DNA from: Limnohabitans sp.
Lineage (GTDB): Bacteria; Pseudomonadota; Gammaproteobacteria; Burkholderiales; Burkholderiaceae_C
Length of the DNA: 64,000 nucleotides
Direction: 5' to 3'
NCBI GenBank assembly: GCA_009693505.1
Contig: SHXD01000007.1
Location: forward strand, 1-64,000
A program made the position numbers and the translations under genes. Of the stretch, positions 43,295 through 53,017 are shown in pieces; positions within the stretch are counted from its first letter, which is position 1; every line of letters starts with the position of its first letter. A model generated the notes under the pieces. That model had not been told where the DNA came from and did no database searches. It saw nothing but the letters and a program-made list of their open reading frames with translations.

Positions 43295-43486
43295 ATAATC
43301 CGACCCATCATTATTTTGGAGTTTGCTCCGTGGAAAGCCACCCTAGTTGGTAGCTTTCGAATGAGATGGTTCCAGTGCTGCGCACCTAGATGCAGCTTAG
43401 CCAGTCGTTCGAAAGCTGCTTTGCCCTCATTGCCGCCTTATCGAACACTTGGCCCCCCAGTTTTTGGGGGCTGAAGGAGATCTGCC
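43295..43486 (+). ncRNA. Candidate structured 5' leader of corA
   Basis: The 197-base gap before corA contains several nested and competing inverted repeats. GAAAGC-C-ACC (43333-43342) pairs with GGT-A-GCTTTC (43349-43358). AGCTTTCGAA (43352-43361) pairs perfectly with TTCGAAAGCT (43408-43417); these share bases, so only one can form. GCTGC (43377-43381) pairs with GCAGC (43392-43396), and CCCCCA (43454-43459) with TGGGGG (43465-43470) just before the AAGGAG ribosome binding site. A CATAAT box at 43295-43300 may be the -10 element. The arrangement suggests a metal- or stress-responsive regulatory leader. I do not recognise a known RNA family. Confidence 0.45.
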
Positions 43487-44473
43487 ATGCTCAACATTTT
43501 TACGCTAGCCAACGGCCGCTTGGTCCAGGAAGAGATTGAATCTCTGGAAGAGTTGTCCAAGTTCCAGCCTATTTGGGTCGACCTTGAGTCGCCCACTGTG
43601 GAAGAAAAACGTTGGATCAAACAATACTACGGCCTGTCCATTCCAGAAGATGCGATGGACGAGGACATTGAAGAATCTGCGCGCTTCTACGAAGAAGACA
43701 ACGGCGAGTTGCACATTCGCTCTGACTTTTTAATTGCCGACGAAGACGAGCCCCGCACAGTTCGCTGCGCCTTCATTCTGAATCTGCAAAACGCCGACCT
43801 GCGCAGCATCGGCGTACTGTTTTCCATCCACGACGAAGACGTGCCTGTGTTTCGCTTGCTGCGTTTGCGTGCGCGCCGTGCGCCAGGCCTGCTGGAAGAT
43901 GCCAAAGCCGTGTTGCTTAAGCTGTTTGATGCCGACGCGGAATATTCAGCTGACACACTGGAGAACATTTACGACAAACTTGAAATTGCGGGCAAGTTAG
44001 TCTTGTCTGGCGACGTGACCGATGCCATGGCCGGTGAAGTGCTGGGCGCCATTGCACGCCAAGAAGATTTGAACAGCCGCATTCGCCGCAACGTGATGGA
44101 CACACGCCGCGCGGTGAGTTTCATGATGCGAAGCAAGATGCTCAATGCCGAGCAGTTTGAAGAAGCACGTCAAATTTTGCGCGACATTGATTCACTCGAG
44201 TCGCACACTGAATTTTTGTTTGAAAAGATCAACTTCTTGATGGACGCCACTGTGGGTTTCATCAACATCAACCAGAACAAGATCATCAAAATCTTTTCAG
44301 TGGCCAGTGTGGCCTTGCTGCCGCCCACGCTCATTGCCAGTTTGTACGGCATGAACTTTCAGTACATGCCCGAGCTGTCGCAAACCTGGGGCTATCCGTA
44401 TGCGCTGTGCCTCATGGTGGCCAGTGCCGTGGTGCCCATGTGGTACTTCCGCAGACGCGGCTGGCTTAAGTAG
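43487..44473 (+). CDS. corA: Magnesium/cobalt transporter CorA
   Basis: A 328-residue inner-membrane divalent-cation channel. The ion-selective motif GMN appears in TLIASLYGMNFQYMPEL between the two C-terminal spans, and the long N-terminal cytoplasmic domain (residues 1-265) includes the helical RRNVMDTRRAVSFMMRSKML. The length fits the CorA family. The start has an AAGGAG ribosome binding site seven bases away. It is preceded by a 197-base leader with competing hairpins, hinting at regulation by magnesium or another signal. The stop overlaps the convergent mtnN stop by eight bases. Confidence 0.95.
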   Translation: MLNIFTLANGRLVQEEIESLEELSKFQPIWVDLESPTVEEKRWIKQYYGLSIPEDAMDEDIEESARFYEEDNGELHIRSDFLIADEDEPRTVRCAFILNLQNADLRSIGVLFSIHDEDVPVFRLLRLRARRAPGLLEDAKAVLLKLFDADAEYSADTLENIYDKLEIAGKLVLSGDVTDAMAGEVLGAIARQEDLNSRIRRNVMDTRRAVSFMMRSKMLNAEQFEEARQILRDIDSLESHTEFLFEKINFLMDATVGFININQNKIIKIFSVASVALLPPTLIASLYGMNFQYMPELSQTWGYPYALCLMVASAVVPMWYFRRRGWLK

Positions 44474-45188
44474 GCAAGCGCTTTAAAAATTCAGAAACGA
44501 TGGCCACGCTGTAATGGCTGGCCACCTCTTTCACGAATTTTGGAAAATCGATGTGGGCCTCATCGTCTGCTCTGTCGGACAAGGTTCGCACCACGCACAA
44601 AGGTACGCCGTAATCGCGGCAAACTTGAGCCAATGCCGCACCTTCCATTTCAACGGCCAAGGCCTCTGGCAGGGCACTTTGCAAGCGCAAACTTTCAGAA
44701 GCGCTGGCCACAAATTGATCGCCACTGATGATCAATCCAGCATGCACTTGAACTTGCGGCAAGGTATGCCGTGCGCTATCTAAAAGGATGCGTGTGAGGT
44801 GTTCGTCTGTTTTGAATTTGGCGCATCCAGACAAGGGCACGACATACTGAGGGAACAAAGGCTCTGCATTCATGTCGTGCTGCAACAACTCACTGGCCAC
44901 CACCACATCGCCAACGCTGACATGCGGCGCTAAGCCACCCGCTACACCCGTGAACAACATGCGTTTGACTTGGAATTTTTCTAGCAAAACTGTTGCGGTG
45001 AGGGCTGCCGCCACTTTGCCAATGCCCGACAAAACAGCGACCACTTCATGGCCCTGAAAATGACCAACCCAGAATTGTCGACCCGCTACGTTTTCGCAAT
45101 GCGCCTCAGGCATACAGGCCAGTACTGCCGACAACTCTTCTTGCATCGCACCAATCAGCGCAATACGCAATGGCTCACTGGGGGGCAT
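44466..45188 (-). CDS. mtnN: 5'-methylthioadenosine/S-adenosylhomocysteine nucleosidase
   Basis: A 240-residue nucleosidase that cleaves methylthioadenosine and S-adenosylhomocysteine, recycling methionine and relieving inhibition by these by-products. Recognised by LRIALIGAMQEELSAVLACM, SGIGKVAAALTATVLLEKF, VFTGVAGGLAPHVSVGDVVV (here LFTGVAGGLAPHVSVGDVVV) and AVEMEGAALAQVCRDYG with catalytic glutamate and aspartate later (TLSDRADDEAHIDF). Start ATG at 45188 is chosen because it gives the normal N-terminus; its ribosome binding site is weak and overlaps the fadD end by 14 bases. The upstream codons in the ORF are the end of fadD. Confidence 0.93.
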   Translation of the reverse strand: MPPSEPLRIALIGAMQEELSAVLACMPEAHCENVAGRQFWVGHFQGHEVVAVLSGIGKVAAALTATVLLEKFQVKRMLFTGVAGGLAPHVSVGDVVVASELLQHDMNAEPLFPQYVVPLSGCAKFKTDEHLTRILLDSARHTLPQVQVHAGLIISGDQFVASASESLRLQSALPEALAVEMEGAALAQVCRDYGVPLCVVRTLSDRADDEAHIDFPKFVKEVASHYSVAIVSEFLKRLPT

Positions 45189-46860
45189 CGCGCAGTTCAC
45201 GTCGAAGGATTTTGCCCACTGCAGTTTTGGGCAACTCTTTTTTGAACTCAATGACCTTGGGCTGCTTGTAACCTGTTATGTTGGCTTTGCAATATTCACG
45301 CACCGCCATCTCCGTGAGGGCTGAGTCTTTTTTCACGATCACCAATTTAACAGCTTCGCCTGTTTTTTCATCGGGCACACCTACCGCGGCGCACTCCAAA
45401 ACACCTGGACACAAAGACACTGTTTCTTCCACATCGTTGGGGTAGACATTGAAACCACTCACCAAGATCATGTCTTTCTTGCGATCGATGATTTTAAAAA
45501 ATCCATGTCCGTCTCGAATGCCAATGTCACCCGACTTGAAATAGCCATCAGGGGTCATGCTGCGCGCAGTTTCATCGGGACGCTGCCAATAACCCGCCAT
45601 CACTTGGGGGCCTTTGATGGCAATTTCTCCGGGTTGGCCCAACTCGGTTACTTCATGGCCTTCATCATCCAAGAGTTTCATGTACGTGCTGGGCAAGGGG
45701 ACGCCAATGTTGCCTGTGAACTGTGTGCTGGTGGTGGGGTTGCAACTGGCAGAAGGACTGGTTTCAGACAAGCCATAGCCTTCGCAAATGGGGCAACCGG
45801 TTTTTTGTAACCACAATGCCGCCACCGCGCTGGTAACCGCCATGCCACCGCCCACCGACACCTTGAGATTTTTCCAATTGACTGTGTCAAAGTCTGGGTG
45901 ATTGGCCAAGCCATTGAACAAGGTATTGACCGCCGGAAAACTGTGAAATGTTTGTGTCGACAGCGCTTTCAACACCGCGGGTAAATCGCGTGGGTTGGGG
46001 ATCAAAATATTTTTGCCACCCGTGCGCATGCCCAGCATCATGTTGACCGTAAAAGCAAAGATGTGATATAGCGGCAAAGCACACACCGAAGTGGGCTGCT
46101 CGTTGGCGGGCACCCGCTTCATGACAGGCTCGTTCCAAGCTTCTGATTGCAACAAGTTGGCAATGACGTTGCGGTGCAAGAGCATGGCCCCTTTGGACAC
46201 ACCCGTGGTACCACCGGTGTACTGAAGGACGGCAATGTCGTCGCTTGTGACCACTGGTTTGACAAACGTGGCACGCTCTCCGCGACTCAAGGCTTGATTG
46301 AATTTGACAGCGCCTGGTAAGTCAAAGTCTGGCACCAGGTTTTTCACATTTCGAACCACAAAGTTCACCAAAGCCCCTTTGGGCACGCTGAGCATGTCGC
46401 CCATGGCACACAGCACCACGTGCTTGATTTGAGTTTCTGCGATGCACTTTTGCAGCGTGATTGCAAAGTTTTCAATGATCACAATGGCCTTGGCACCAGA
46501 GTCTTTGAGTTGGTGCTCAAGTTCGCGCGGGGTGTACAAGGGGTTTACATTGACCACCACCAAGCCCGCACGCAAAATGGCCGCTACCGCGACGGGGTAC
46601 TGCGGCACGTTGGGCATCATGATGGCAACACGATCGCCTTTGTCCAATCCTAGAGATTGAAAGTAAGCTGCAAGTGCTTGGCTTTTGACATCGGTTTCTT
46701 GGTAAGAAATGTCTTGGCCCATGAAGCTGTAAGCCGTTCGGTTGGCGTATTTGACAAAGCTGTCTGCCATCAAGCCAAGCAAAGACTCATACTGAGAAGC
46801 GTTTATGTCAGCCGGTACGCCCTCAGGGTAACTGTCTAACCAAACGCGTTCTTCAGTCAT
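45175..46860 (-). CDS. fadD: Long-chain fatty-acid-CoA ligase
   Basis: A 561-residue AMP-forming acyl-CoA synthetase that activates fatty acids for beta-oxidation or membrane lipid recycling. The P-loop is LQYTGGTTGVSKGAMLLHRN, the adenylate motif is EGYGLSETSPSASCNP, and the hinge is GYFKSGDIGIRDGHGFFKII. A serine in the P-loop is replaced by TGGTTG, standard for FadD. Length is the family norm (about 560). It starts one base into the stop of pntB (TAATG), so it is translationally coupled to the transhydrogenase operon. Confidence 0.93.
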   Translation of the reverse strand: MTEERVWLDSYPEGVPADINASQYESLLGLMADSFVKYANRTAYSFMGQDISYQETDVKSQALAAYFQSLGLDKGDRVAIMMPNVPQYPVAVAAILRAGLVVVNVNPLYTPRELEHQLKDSGAKAIVIIENFAITLQKCIAETQIKHVVLCAMGDMLSVPKGALVNFVVRNVKNLVPDFDLPGAVKFNQALSRGERATFVKPVVTSDDIAVLQYTGGTTGVSKGAMLLHRNVIANLLQSEAWNEPVMKRVPANEQPTSVCALPLYHIFAFTVNMMLGMRTGGKNILIPNPRDLPAVLKALSTQTFHSFPAVNTLFNGLANHPDFDTVNWKNLKVSVGGGMAVTSAVAALWLQKTGCPICEGYGLSETSPSASCNPTTSTQFTGNIGVPLPSTYMKLLDDEGHEVTELGQPGEIAIKGPQVMAGYWQRPDETARSMTPDGYFKSGDIGIRDGHGFFKIIDRKKDMILVSGFNVYPNDVEETVSLCPGVLECAAVGVPDEKTGEAVKLVIVKKDSALTEMAVREYCKANITGYKQPKVIEFKKELPKTAVGKILRRELRDAPQ

Positions 46861-48299
46861 TACTCGATCGCTTTCACCATGTCTTCCACCACTTTCTTGG
46901 CGTCACCAAACACCATCATGGTTTTGTCCATGTAGAACAGTTCATTGTCTAAGCCCGCGTAACCTGCGGCCATAGAGCGTTTGTTGACGATGATGGTTTT
47001 GGCTTTGTAGGCCTCCAAAATGGGCATGCCATAAATGGCGCTGCCCTTAATGTGCGCTGCGGGGTTGACCACATCGTTGGCACCCAAAATGATGGCCACA
47101 TCGGCTTGGCCAAATTCGCCATTGATGTCTTCCATTTCGAACACTTGGTCGTAAGGCACTTCGGCCTCGGCCAACAGCACATTCATGTGACCTGGCATGC
47201 GGCCCGCCACAGGGTGAATGGCGTACTTCACCGTAATGCCTTTTTCTGTGAGCTTGGCGGCCAACTCTTTCACCGCGTGCTGCGCTCGCGCCACGGCCAA
47301 ACCATAACCGGGCACGATGACCACGGTTTCGGCATTGCCCAACACGAAGGCTGCGTCGTCGGCGCTGCCGGTTTTCACGGGACGTTGTTCTTGCGCACCC
47401 GCAACGGCTGTTGCAGCTTCTCCGCCAAAGCCACCCAAGATGACGTTGAAGAAGGAGCGGTTCATGGCCTTGCACATGATGTAGGACAGGATGGCACCCG
47501 AAGAGCCCACCAAAGATCCCGCAATGATCAGCATGCTGTTGTTCAAGCTGAAGCCGATGCCCGCAGCAGCCCAACCTGAATAGCTGTTGAGCATGGACAC
47601 CACCACCGGCATGTCAGCGCCGCCAATGGGGATGATGATGAGCACGCCCATGACAAAGGCCAGCGCCAGCATGGCAAAGAAAGCCGTCCAGCTTTCTGTG
47701 AACATGAACACCAAGCCCAAGCCCACCGTGGCCAAGCCCAAAATCAAATTCAATTTGTGCTGACCTACAAACTGCACAGGCGCACCTTGAAACAAACGGA
47801 ATTTGTACTTGCCAGACAACTTGCCAAATGCAATGACAGAGCCACTGAAGGTGACGGCGCCAATGGCGGCACCTAAAAACAACTCCAGCAAGTTACCTTT
47901 GGGAATGGGGGGCACGGTGCCGTCAGCCGCTTTGGTGACGATGCTGAAGGCATAAGGCTCAACCACCGCCGCAACGGCAATGAAGACCGCAGCCAAGCCA
48001 ATCATGCTGTGCATGAAGGCCACGAGTTCTGGCATTTTGGTCATTTCAACTTTTTGGGCCATGTAGGCACCCAAGCCGCCACCGACCACCAAACCACCCA
48101 AGACATAGGTCATGCCCAATGCCTGGCCACCCGACAACTCCACAATCAAGGCCGCCGTGGTCAATGCGGCAATGAGCATGCCGGTCATGCCAAACACATT
48201 GCCACGTATGGAAGTGGTGGGATGCGACAAGCCTTTCAGGGCTTGAATGAAACAAATACTGGCAATCAAATACAAGAAGGTGACAAGGTTCATGCTCAT
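46860..48299 (-). CDS. pntB: NAD(P) transhydrogenase subunit beta
   Basis: A 479-residue inner-membrane subunit with about nine spans in the N-terminal 280 residues and a C-terminal NADP-binding domain III. Marks include GGLVVGGGLGAYMAQKVEMT, DMPVVVSMLNSYSGWAAAGI and the domain III motif VPGYGLAVARAQHAVKELA. The domain ends with FGDAKKVVEDMVKAIE. With PntAa and PntAb it makes the proton-translocating enzyme that reduces NADP with NADH. Its start overlaps the pntAb stop by four bases (ATGA). Confidence 0.96.
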   Translation of the reverse strand: MSMNLVTFLYLIASICFIQALKGLSHPTTSIRGNVFGMTGMLIAALTTAALIVELSGGQALGMTYVLGGLVVGGGLGAYMAQKVEMTKMPELVAFMHSMIGLAAVFIAVAAVVEPYAFSIVTKAADGTVPPIPKGNLLELFLGAAIGAVTFSGSVIAFGKLSGKYKFRLFQGAPVQFVGQHKLNLILGLATVGLGLVFMFTESWTAFFAMLALAFVMGVLIIIPIGGADMPVVVSMLNSYSGWAAAGIGFSLNNSMLIIAGSLVGSSGAILSYIMCKAMNRSFFNVILGGFGGEAATAVAGAQEQRPVKTGSADDAAFVLGNAETVVIVPGYGLAVARAQHAVKELAAKLTEKGITVKYAIHPVAGRMPGHMNVLLAEAEVPYDQVFEMEDINGEFGQADVAIILGANDVVNPAAHIKGSAIYGMPILEAYKAKTIIVNKRSMAAGYAGLDNELFYMDKTMMVFGDAKKVVEDMVKAIE

Positions 48300-48619
48300 G
48301 CTTTGTCTCCCTCGGTGCTGATCACTTTTTTCTCTTTCTTTCTGAACATCTCGAGCATGCGCCGAGTGACCAAGAAGCCACCAAACACATTGACTGCGGC
48401 CAAAGCCACCGCCAGCACGCCCATGGTTTTGCCCAAAGTGGTTTCAGTCAAAGCGGCCGCCAACATGGCGCCCACAATGACGATGGCTGAAATGGCATTG
48501 GTCACCGCCATGAGGGGCGTGTGAAGCGCGGGGGTAACGGTCCAGACCACGTGGTAACCCACGTAGATGGCGAGTACAAAAATAATCAAATTGAGAAGGG
48601 TGGGGGACACTGCTTCCAT
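48296..48619 (-). CDS. pntAb: NAD(P) transhydrogenase subunit alpha, part 2 (membrane part)
   Basis: A 107-residue membrane subunit that corresponds to the C-terminal domain II segment of PntA in E. coli. It has three spans: the first near residues 6-28 (LLNLIIFVLAIYVGYHVVW), then AISAIVIVGAMLAAALTETT, and AVALAAVNVFGGFLVTRRML. In this organism the alpha subunit is split in two polypeptides, as in many betaproteobacteria. It lies 43 bases after pntAa and overlaps pntB by four bases. Confidence 0.95.
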   Translation of the reverse strand: MEAVSPTLLNLIIFVLAIYVGYHVVWTVTPALHTPLMAVTNAISAIVIVGAMLAAALTETTLGKTMGVLAVALAAVNVFGGFLVTRRMLEMFRKKEKKVISTEGDKA

Positions 48620-48662
48620 GGAGATCTCCGGTTTTTTTAAAATAAGGTTGGAAGGGTTGGGC

Positions 48663-49793
48663 TTATTTGCGCTTGACGTCGCCGCCTTGCGTCATTAAAC
48701 AAGCCGCCACGATGTCGTCTTCCATGTCCACTTTGAATTCACCTTCTTTGGTGATCACGAGTTTCAAAAAGTCGAGCACATTGCGGGCATACAGAGAAGA
48801 CGCGTCAGCCGCTACCAAAGCAGGCAAATTGGTCTCGCCCACCAAAGTCACGCCGTGTTTGACCACTGTTTTGCCCGCTTCAGTGAGCAAACAATTGCCG
48901 CCCACGCCATCGGCCGCTTTGCCCGCGGCAATGTCCACAATGACCGAGCCTGGCTTCATGCTTTTGACCATGTCTTCTGTGACAAGCACAGGTGCCGCAC
49001 GTCCGGGAATGAGCGCTGTAGAAATAACCACATCGGCCATGGCCACACGTTTGGCCACTTCCACTTTTTGGCGCTCTAGCCAGCTGGCCGGCATGGGCCT
49101 GGCGTAGCCGCCCACACCTTCAGCGGCTTCTTTTTCTTCAGCCGTTTCGTAAGGTACATCGATGAATTTGCCGCCCAAAGATTCGACCTGCTCTTTCACA
49201 CTGGGTCTGACATCGGAGGCTTCAATGACGGCGCCTAAACGTTTGGCGGTGGCAATGGCTTGCAAGCCCGCAACGCCCACACCCAAAATGACCACACGGG
49301 CGGCTTTGACGGTACCCGCCGCAGTCATGAGCATGGGGAAAAAACGTTGGTATTTGTCAGAGGCCACCATGACGGCTTTGTAGCCTGCAATGTTGGCTTG
49401 AGATGACAAAACGTCCATGCTTTGAGCACGCGTGGTACGAGGTGCAGCCTCAAGTGCAAAACTGGTGAGGCCAGCGCCCGCCAATTGGACCAAGCCTTCA
49501 GCGTCAAACGGATTGAGCATGCCCACCAAGGCTGCGCCTGACTTCATGTGTTTGAGCTCGGCAGCACTTGGGGCGCTGACTTTGAGGACCAGCTCACAAG
49601 AGAGTGCGCCTGCAGCATCGGTGATTTCCACACCAACCGCTTCATAGGCTGCGTCAGTGACACTGGCAGCAAGGCCAGCACCCGACTGAACGTGCAAGGT
49701 GTGGCCTTGGGCTTTTAATTTTTTGGCCGTCTCGGGCGTCATGGCGACGCGTGTCTCGCCAGCTCGTGTTTCGGCAGGTACGCCAATGCGCAT
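48663..49793 (-). CDS. pntAa: NAD(P) transhydrogenase subunit alpha, part 1 (soluble NAD-binding)
   Basis: A 376-residue soluble subunit (domain I) that binds NADH. It belongs to the alanine dehydrogenase/transhydrogenase fold with the opening MRIGVPAETRAGETRVAMTP and the nucleotide motif VVILGVGVAGLQAIATAKRL around residue 165. The loop YARPMPASWLERQKVEVAKR and VIVDIAAGKAADGVGGNCLL are characteristic. It ends at the natural split site, with the membrane segments encoded separately by pntAb. It is first in the unit pntAa-pntAb-pntB-fadD-mtnN. Confidence 0.95.
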   Translation of the reverse strand: MRIGVPAETRAGETRVAMTPETAKKLKAQGHTLHVQSGAGLAASVTDAAYEAVGVEITDAAGALSCELVLKVSAPSAAELKHMKSGAALVGMLNPFDAEGLVQLAGAGLTSFALEAAPRTTRAQSMDVLSSQANIAGYKAVMVASDKYQRFFPMLMTAAGTVKAARVVILGVGVAGLQAIATAKRLGAVIEASDVRPSVKEQVESLGGKFIDVPYETAEEKEAAEGVGGYARPMPASWLERQKVEVAKRVAMADVVISTALIPGRAAPVLVTEDMVKSMKPGSVIVDIAAGKAADGVGGNCLLTEAGKTVVKHGVTLVGETNLPALVAADASSLYARNVLDFLKLVITKEGEFKVDMEDDIVAACLMTQGGDVKRK

Positions 49794-49920
49794 AAATGTC
49801 TCCTGAAAACTTACAACCCGCTATTGTCCTCGATAAATGACTTGAGCGAGTCACAACCAAGGCCGGTAAAACCTGATCTTGCAACCTGAAAAATTCGGCT
49901 ACAGGCTTGAGCCCTGGGCA

Positions 49921-50670
49921 TCAGGGTTGTGTGCTGACTTTTTCACCCGCAGCAACTTGGTCCAAGCGAGCTTGTTCTGCAAGCACTTTGGCCACATAGC
50001 CCGTGTCACTTTGCAGGGCGTCGCCCCCTAAGTAGAAAAGCAGGCCATCCTCCACCACCCCGCCCTTCAAACGAATGTATTCTTGAAGCACCTGGGTGCC
50101 AACACGCATGTTGGTGAGTGGGTCAAATGCTGCCAATTTGCCACCATATTTATCATATTTTTTGACATGGATCTCCGTCATCACCTGCATCAAACCCTGC
50201 GCCCCCGCTTGGCTTTGAATGTACGGATGAAAGCTCGATTCGATGGCCATCACGGCCAAAAGCAAATGCGGCTTGATCTTGGTCGATTCCGACAGCACAT
50301 AGGCCTCGGCCACAAGGGCGGCAATGGGCTCTGGCGCAACCCGGTACTTGCTAGCCAGCCAAGCCGCAACAGCCGCTTGCTTGCGCGGAATATCTTTCAA
50401 ATCGGTGGCGGTGGCCCGGTCAGCTGTGTTTTGCGGTTCCCACCACAAACTGAACTGGCGCGAGCGAAGCCATTCATAAACCGTTGACTCTGTTTGAGCC
50501 AGGATATCGGGCCGAAACAGGGCAACGCTGAGTCCCATGACCACCACCAAGCCCAGCATCGCCAAGCCACTGTGCGTCAGTGAGAACACGCCTTTGCCAA
50601 CATCTTGCAAAAAGATGCTGGCGGCTGCTCTTACTTTGGCTGAGGTGGAAAGGTTTGAAATGAATGACAT
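49921..50670 (-). CDS. Membrane-anchored lytic transglycosylase (SLT domain)
   Basis: A 249-residue peptidoglycan lytic transglycosylase. One N-terminal membrane span (about residues 35-53, [19 protein letters not shown]) anchors the protein facing the periplasm. The SLT catalytic glutamate is in [20 protein letters not shown] with the following GAQGLMQVM motif and the later [18 protein letters not shown] at 50670 is the start; three further codons upstream lie in the leader. Its gene is back to back with mnmA, whose start is 44 bases away, so they share a short promoter gap. A role in wall remodelling is inferred. Confidence 0.9.
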   Translation of the reverse strand: MSFISNLSTSAKVRAAASIFLQDVGKGVFSLTHSGLAMLGLVVVMGLSVALFRPDILAQTESTVYEWLRSRQFSLWWEPQNTADRATATDLKDIPRKQAAVAAWLASKYRVAPEPIAALVAEAYVLSESTKIKPHLLLAVMAIESSFHPYIQSQAGAQGLMQVMTEIHVKKYDKYGGKLAAFDPLTNMRVGTQVLQEYIRLKGGVVEDGLLFYLGGDALQSDTGYVAKVLAEQARLDQVAAGEKVSTQP

Positions 50671-50713
50671 GAGGTGCAAGTATAGGTATTTAGATCAGGG
50701 GATAATTAGTACC

Positions 50714-51832
50714 ATGAAGCATCACCGAATTGTTGTGGGTTTGTCTGGCGGCGTCGACTCCGCAGTCACCGCTCACTTATTGAAAAAGCAAGGCCACGAA
50801 GTGGTCGGCATTTTCATGAAAAATTGGGAAGACGATGACGACAGCGAGCTTTGTTCGTCCAACATTGACTTTGTCGATGCGGCTGCCGTGGCTGATGTGG
50901 TGGGCATTGAAATTGAGCACGTCAACTTTGCGGCCGATTACAAAGACCGCGTGTTTGCAGAGTTTCTGCGTGAGTACCAAGCCGGCCGCACGCCCAACCC
51001 CGACATTCTGTGCAACGCCGAAATCAAGTTCAAATCTTTTTTAGACCATGCGCTGCACGTGGGTGCAGAAAAAATTGCCACAGGTCATTACGCGCGCGTT
51101 CGCCTGAATGAAACGACGGGCCTGCACGAGTTGCTAAAAGGTTTGGACAACAGCAAAGACCAAAGTTATTTTTTGCACCGCTTGAATCAAGCACAACTCT
51201 CTAAAACTTTGTTTCCAGTGGGTGAGTTGCTGAAAACGCAGGTCCGTGAAATTGCAGAAGAGATCGGCTTGCCCAATGCCAAGAAAAAAGACTCTACGGG
51301 CATTTGTTTTATTGGTGAGCGGCCTTTCAGAGATTTTTTGAATCGTTATATTTCCAAAGAACCCGGCCCCATCAAAGACGCGACAGGCCGAACCATTGGT
51401 AAGCATGTGGGCTTGAGTTTTTACACCTTGGGCCAACGCCAAGGTCTGGGCATTGGCGGCATCAAAGCCAAAGGCGCACAGCGCGGCGGTGGTGAACACA
51501 CGCCTTGGTTTGTGGCCCGCAAGGACATGACCCAAAACATTTTGTGGGTGGTGCAAGGGCATGATCACCCTTGGCTCTTGTCACCCCAACTTGAAGCCGC
51601 CGACGCCAGTTGGTGTTCGGGCAGCGCGCCCACGGCCGGTCTGTACGCTGCCAAAACACGCTATCGACAAGCCGATGCCCACTGCGCATTGACATCGCCC
51701 AATGCAGCTGAATTCGGTTTGTCGTTTAACGAAAGCCAATGGGCTGTCACGCCGGGTCAAAGTGCCGTTTTATATGACGGCGAAGTGTGCTTAGGCGGTG
51801 GCGTCATCAACTCGGCTGTGACCTTGATTTGA
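50714..51832 (+). CDS. mnmA: tRNA-specific 2-thiouridylase MnmA
   Basis: A 372-residue enzyme that makes 2-thiouridine at the wobble position of tRNAs for Lys, Glu and Gln. The PP-loop is [20 protein letters not shown] at the N-terminus. The catalytic cysteines are in [13 protein letters not shown] (about residue 100) and [13 protein letters not shown] (about 200). Start ATG at 50714 gives the usual N-terminus; the ORF track runs 59 codons further up into the transglycosylase region. Length fits the family (about 360-375). It is convergent with tcuB, with two bases between stops. Confidence 0.96.
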   Translation: MKHHRIVVGLSGGVDSAVTAHLLKKQGHEVVGIFMKNWEDDDDSELCSSNIDFVDAAAVADVVGIEIEHVNFAADYKDRVFAEFLREYQAGRTPNPDILCNAEIKFKSFLDHALHVGAEKIATGHYARVRLNETTGLHELLKGLDNSKDQSYFLHRLNQAQLSKTLFPVGELLKTQVREIAEEIGLPNAKKKDSTGICFIGERPFRDFLNRYISKEPGPIKDATGRTIGKHVGLSFYTLGQRQGLGIGGIKAKGAQRGGGEHTPWFVARKDMTQNILWVVQGHDHPWLLSPQLEAADASWCSGSAPTAGLYAAKTRYRQADAHCALTSPNAAEFGLSFNESQWAVTPGQSAVLYDGEVCLGGGVINSAVTLI

Positions 51833-51834
51833 TT

Positions 51835-53007
51835 TCAATCAGCGCCCAAAGTCAACTTGCTGGGCTGTCTCTTTTCAACGGCAAATCTGAGCAAGGCCGC
51901 AGTTCTGAAAATGCCGTGTGCAAATTTGCCGTAGGGCAAAGTTAAGAACAAGGCCATGACCATGCCCAAATGCAAAGCCAACAACACAGGCATGGCGGCG
52001 GTGTTTTTGGACAGCATCAAAGCCAGACCTGTCACACTGATGAAAAACAGCAAGGCAATGAATCCGCGGTCCATGGGTCTTTGTTGAACATCGCCATGTT
52101 GGGGGTCTCGCGCCAAATTCAAACGCCACAAACCCAGGGTTCCAATTGCCAAAGAAATACCGCCCACCGTGCCCAATATTTTGGGCAGGCTGGTGAAGTC
52201 ATAAGGCGCGGGCCAACCCAATGCATAGTGATACACCGTGGCAACGCTGGTGGCTGCAAAGCACAGCATGAAGCCATAAAAAGTGAGGTGGTGCATGCGC
52301 TTGCGCGCCAGCGTGAATGCGTCGTCTTCGTTGTTGCAACCATCGCCATGGCCACCGCCCAAGTATTTCAAACGCAAGGTATCGTGCGCCGCTTCAGCTG
52401 CTGCGGGAGAGCTTAAAGGCGCACCACTGGTGGCAGGTGTGACTTCGCGCCAAAACTTCGTCACGCCCAAAGCCAGCGCCAGCACAGACCACAGAAAAAT
52501 GGGCGCAAACATGCTCACCATGAGGTTGTGAGGGAAGATGGCATAAAAACCATTTTCAACAGGACCGCCCCACAGCGTGCCGTTGCTTTGAATGGCCAAG
52601 ATCAAAAACAAACTCAAGCTGAGCGCCAAGGCCATTGACACGGTCAGGCCATTGCTTTTGTAGAGCCCACCCAAGGCTTTGGGCCATGCGTAATCGGCGT
52701 AGGTTTGTCCGCGCACCGTGGCCATAGACTTGGGCACATTGATTGCAAATTCATGCGGTGGCGCATATTGACAGGCATGCAAACAGGCACCGCAGTTGTG
52801 ACACAAGTTGGCCAAGTAATGAATGTCTGCTTTGCCAAATTCCAAGCGACGCGTCATGGCGGGGAAAACCGCACAGAAGCCCTCGCAATAGCGACAGCCA
52901 TTGCAGATTTGAAGTTGGCGCGCCACTTCTTTTTCAGCGCTTGTTAAAAGTATTTCGCCGCGCGCCAAAGCCTGCGCTTCTTGAGTCAGTTGTTGAAGTG
53001 TTTGCAT
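51835..53007 (-). CDS. tcuB: TcuB-like tricarballylate utilization iron-sulfur membrane protein
   Basis: A 390-residue protein with two N-terminal cysteine clusters, [17 protein letters not shown] and [19 protein letters not shown], suited to two iron-sulfur centres, followed by about six membrane spans. Salmonella TcuB passes electrons from TcuA to the quinone pool so that TcuA can oxidise tricarballylate to cis-aconitate; this family role is established knowledge. The start has a normal [19 protein letters not shown]. It lies 10 bases after tcuA. Tricarballylate is one likely substrate, but related FAD proteins oxidise other acids. Confidence 0.85.
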   Translation of the reverse strand: MQTLQQLTQEAQALARGEILLTSAEKEVARQLQICNGCRYCEGFCAVFPAMTRRLEFGKADIHYLANLCHNCGACLHACQYAPPHEFAINVPKSMATVRGQTYADYAWPKALGGLYKSNGLTVSMALALSLSLFLILAIQSNGTLWGGPVENGFYAIFPHNLMVSMFAPIFLWSVLALALGVTKFWREVTPATSGAPLSSPAAAEAAHDTLRLKYLGGGHGDGCNNEDDAFTLARKRMHHLTFYGFMLCFAATSVATVYHYALGWPAPYDFTSLPKILGTVGGISLAIGTLGLWRLNLARDPQHGDVQQRPMDRGFIALLFFISVTGLALMLSKNTAAMPVLLALHLGMVMALFLTLPYGKFAHGIFRTAALLRFAVEKRQPSKLTLGAD

Positions 53008-53017
53008 GGTGTTCTAT

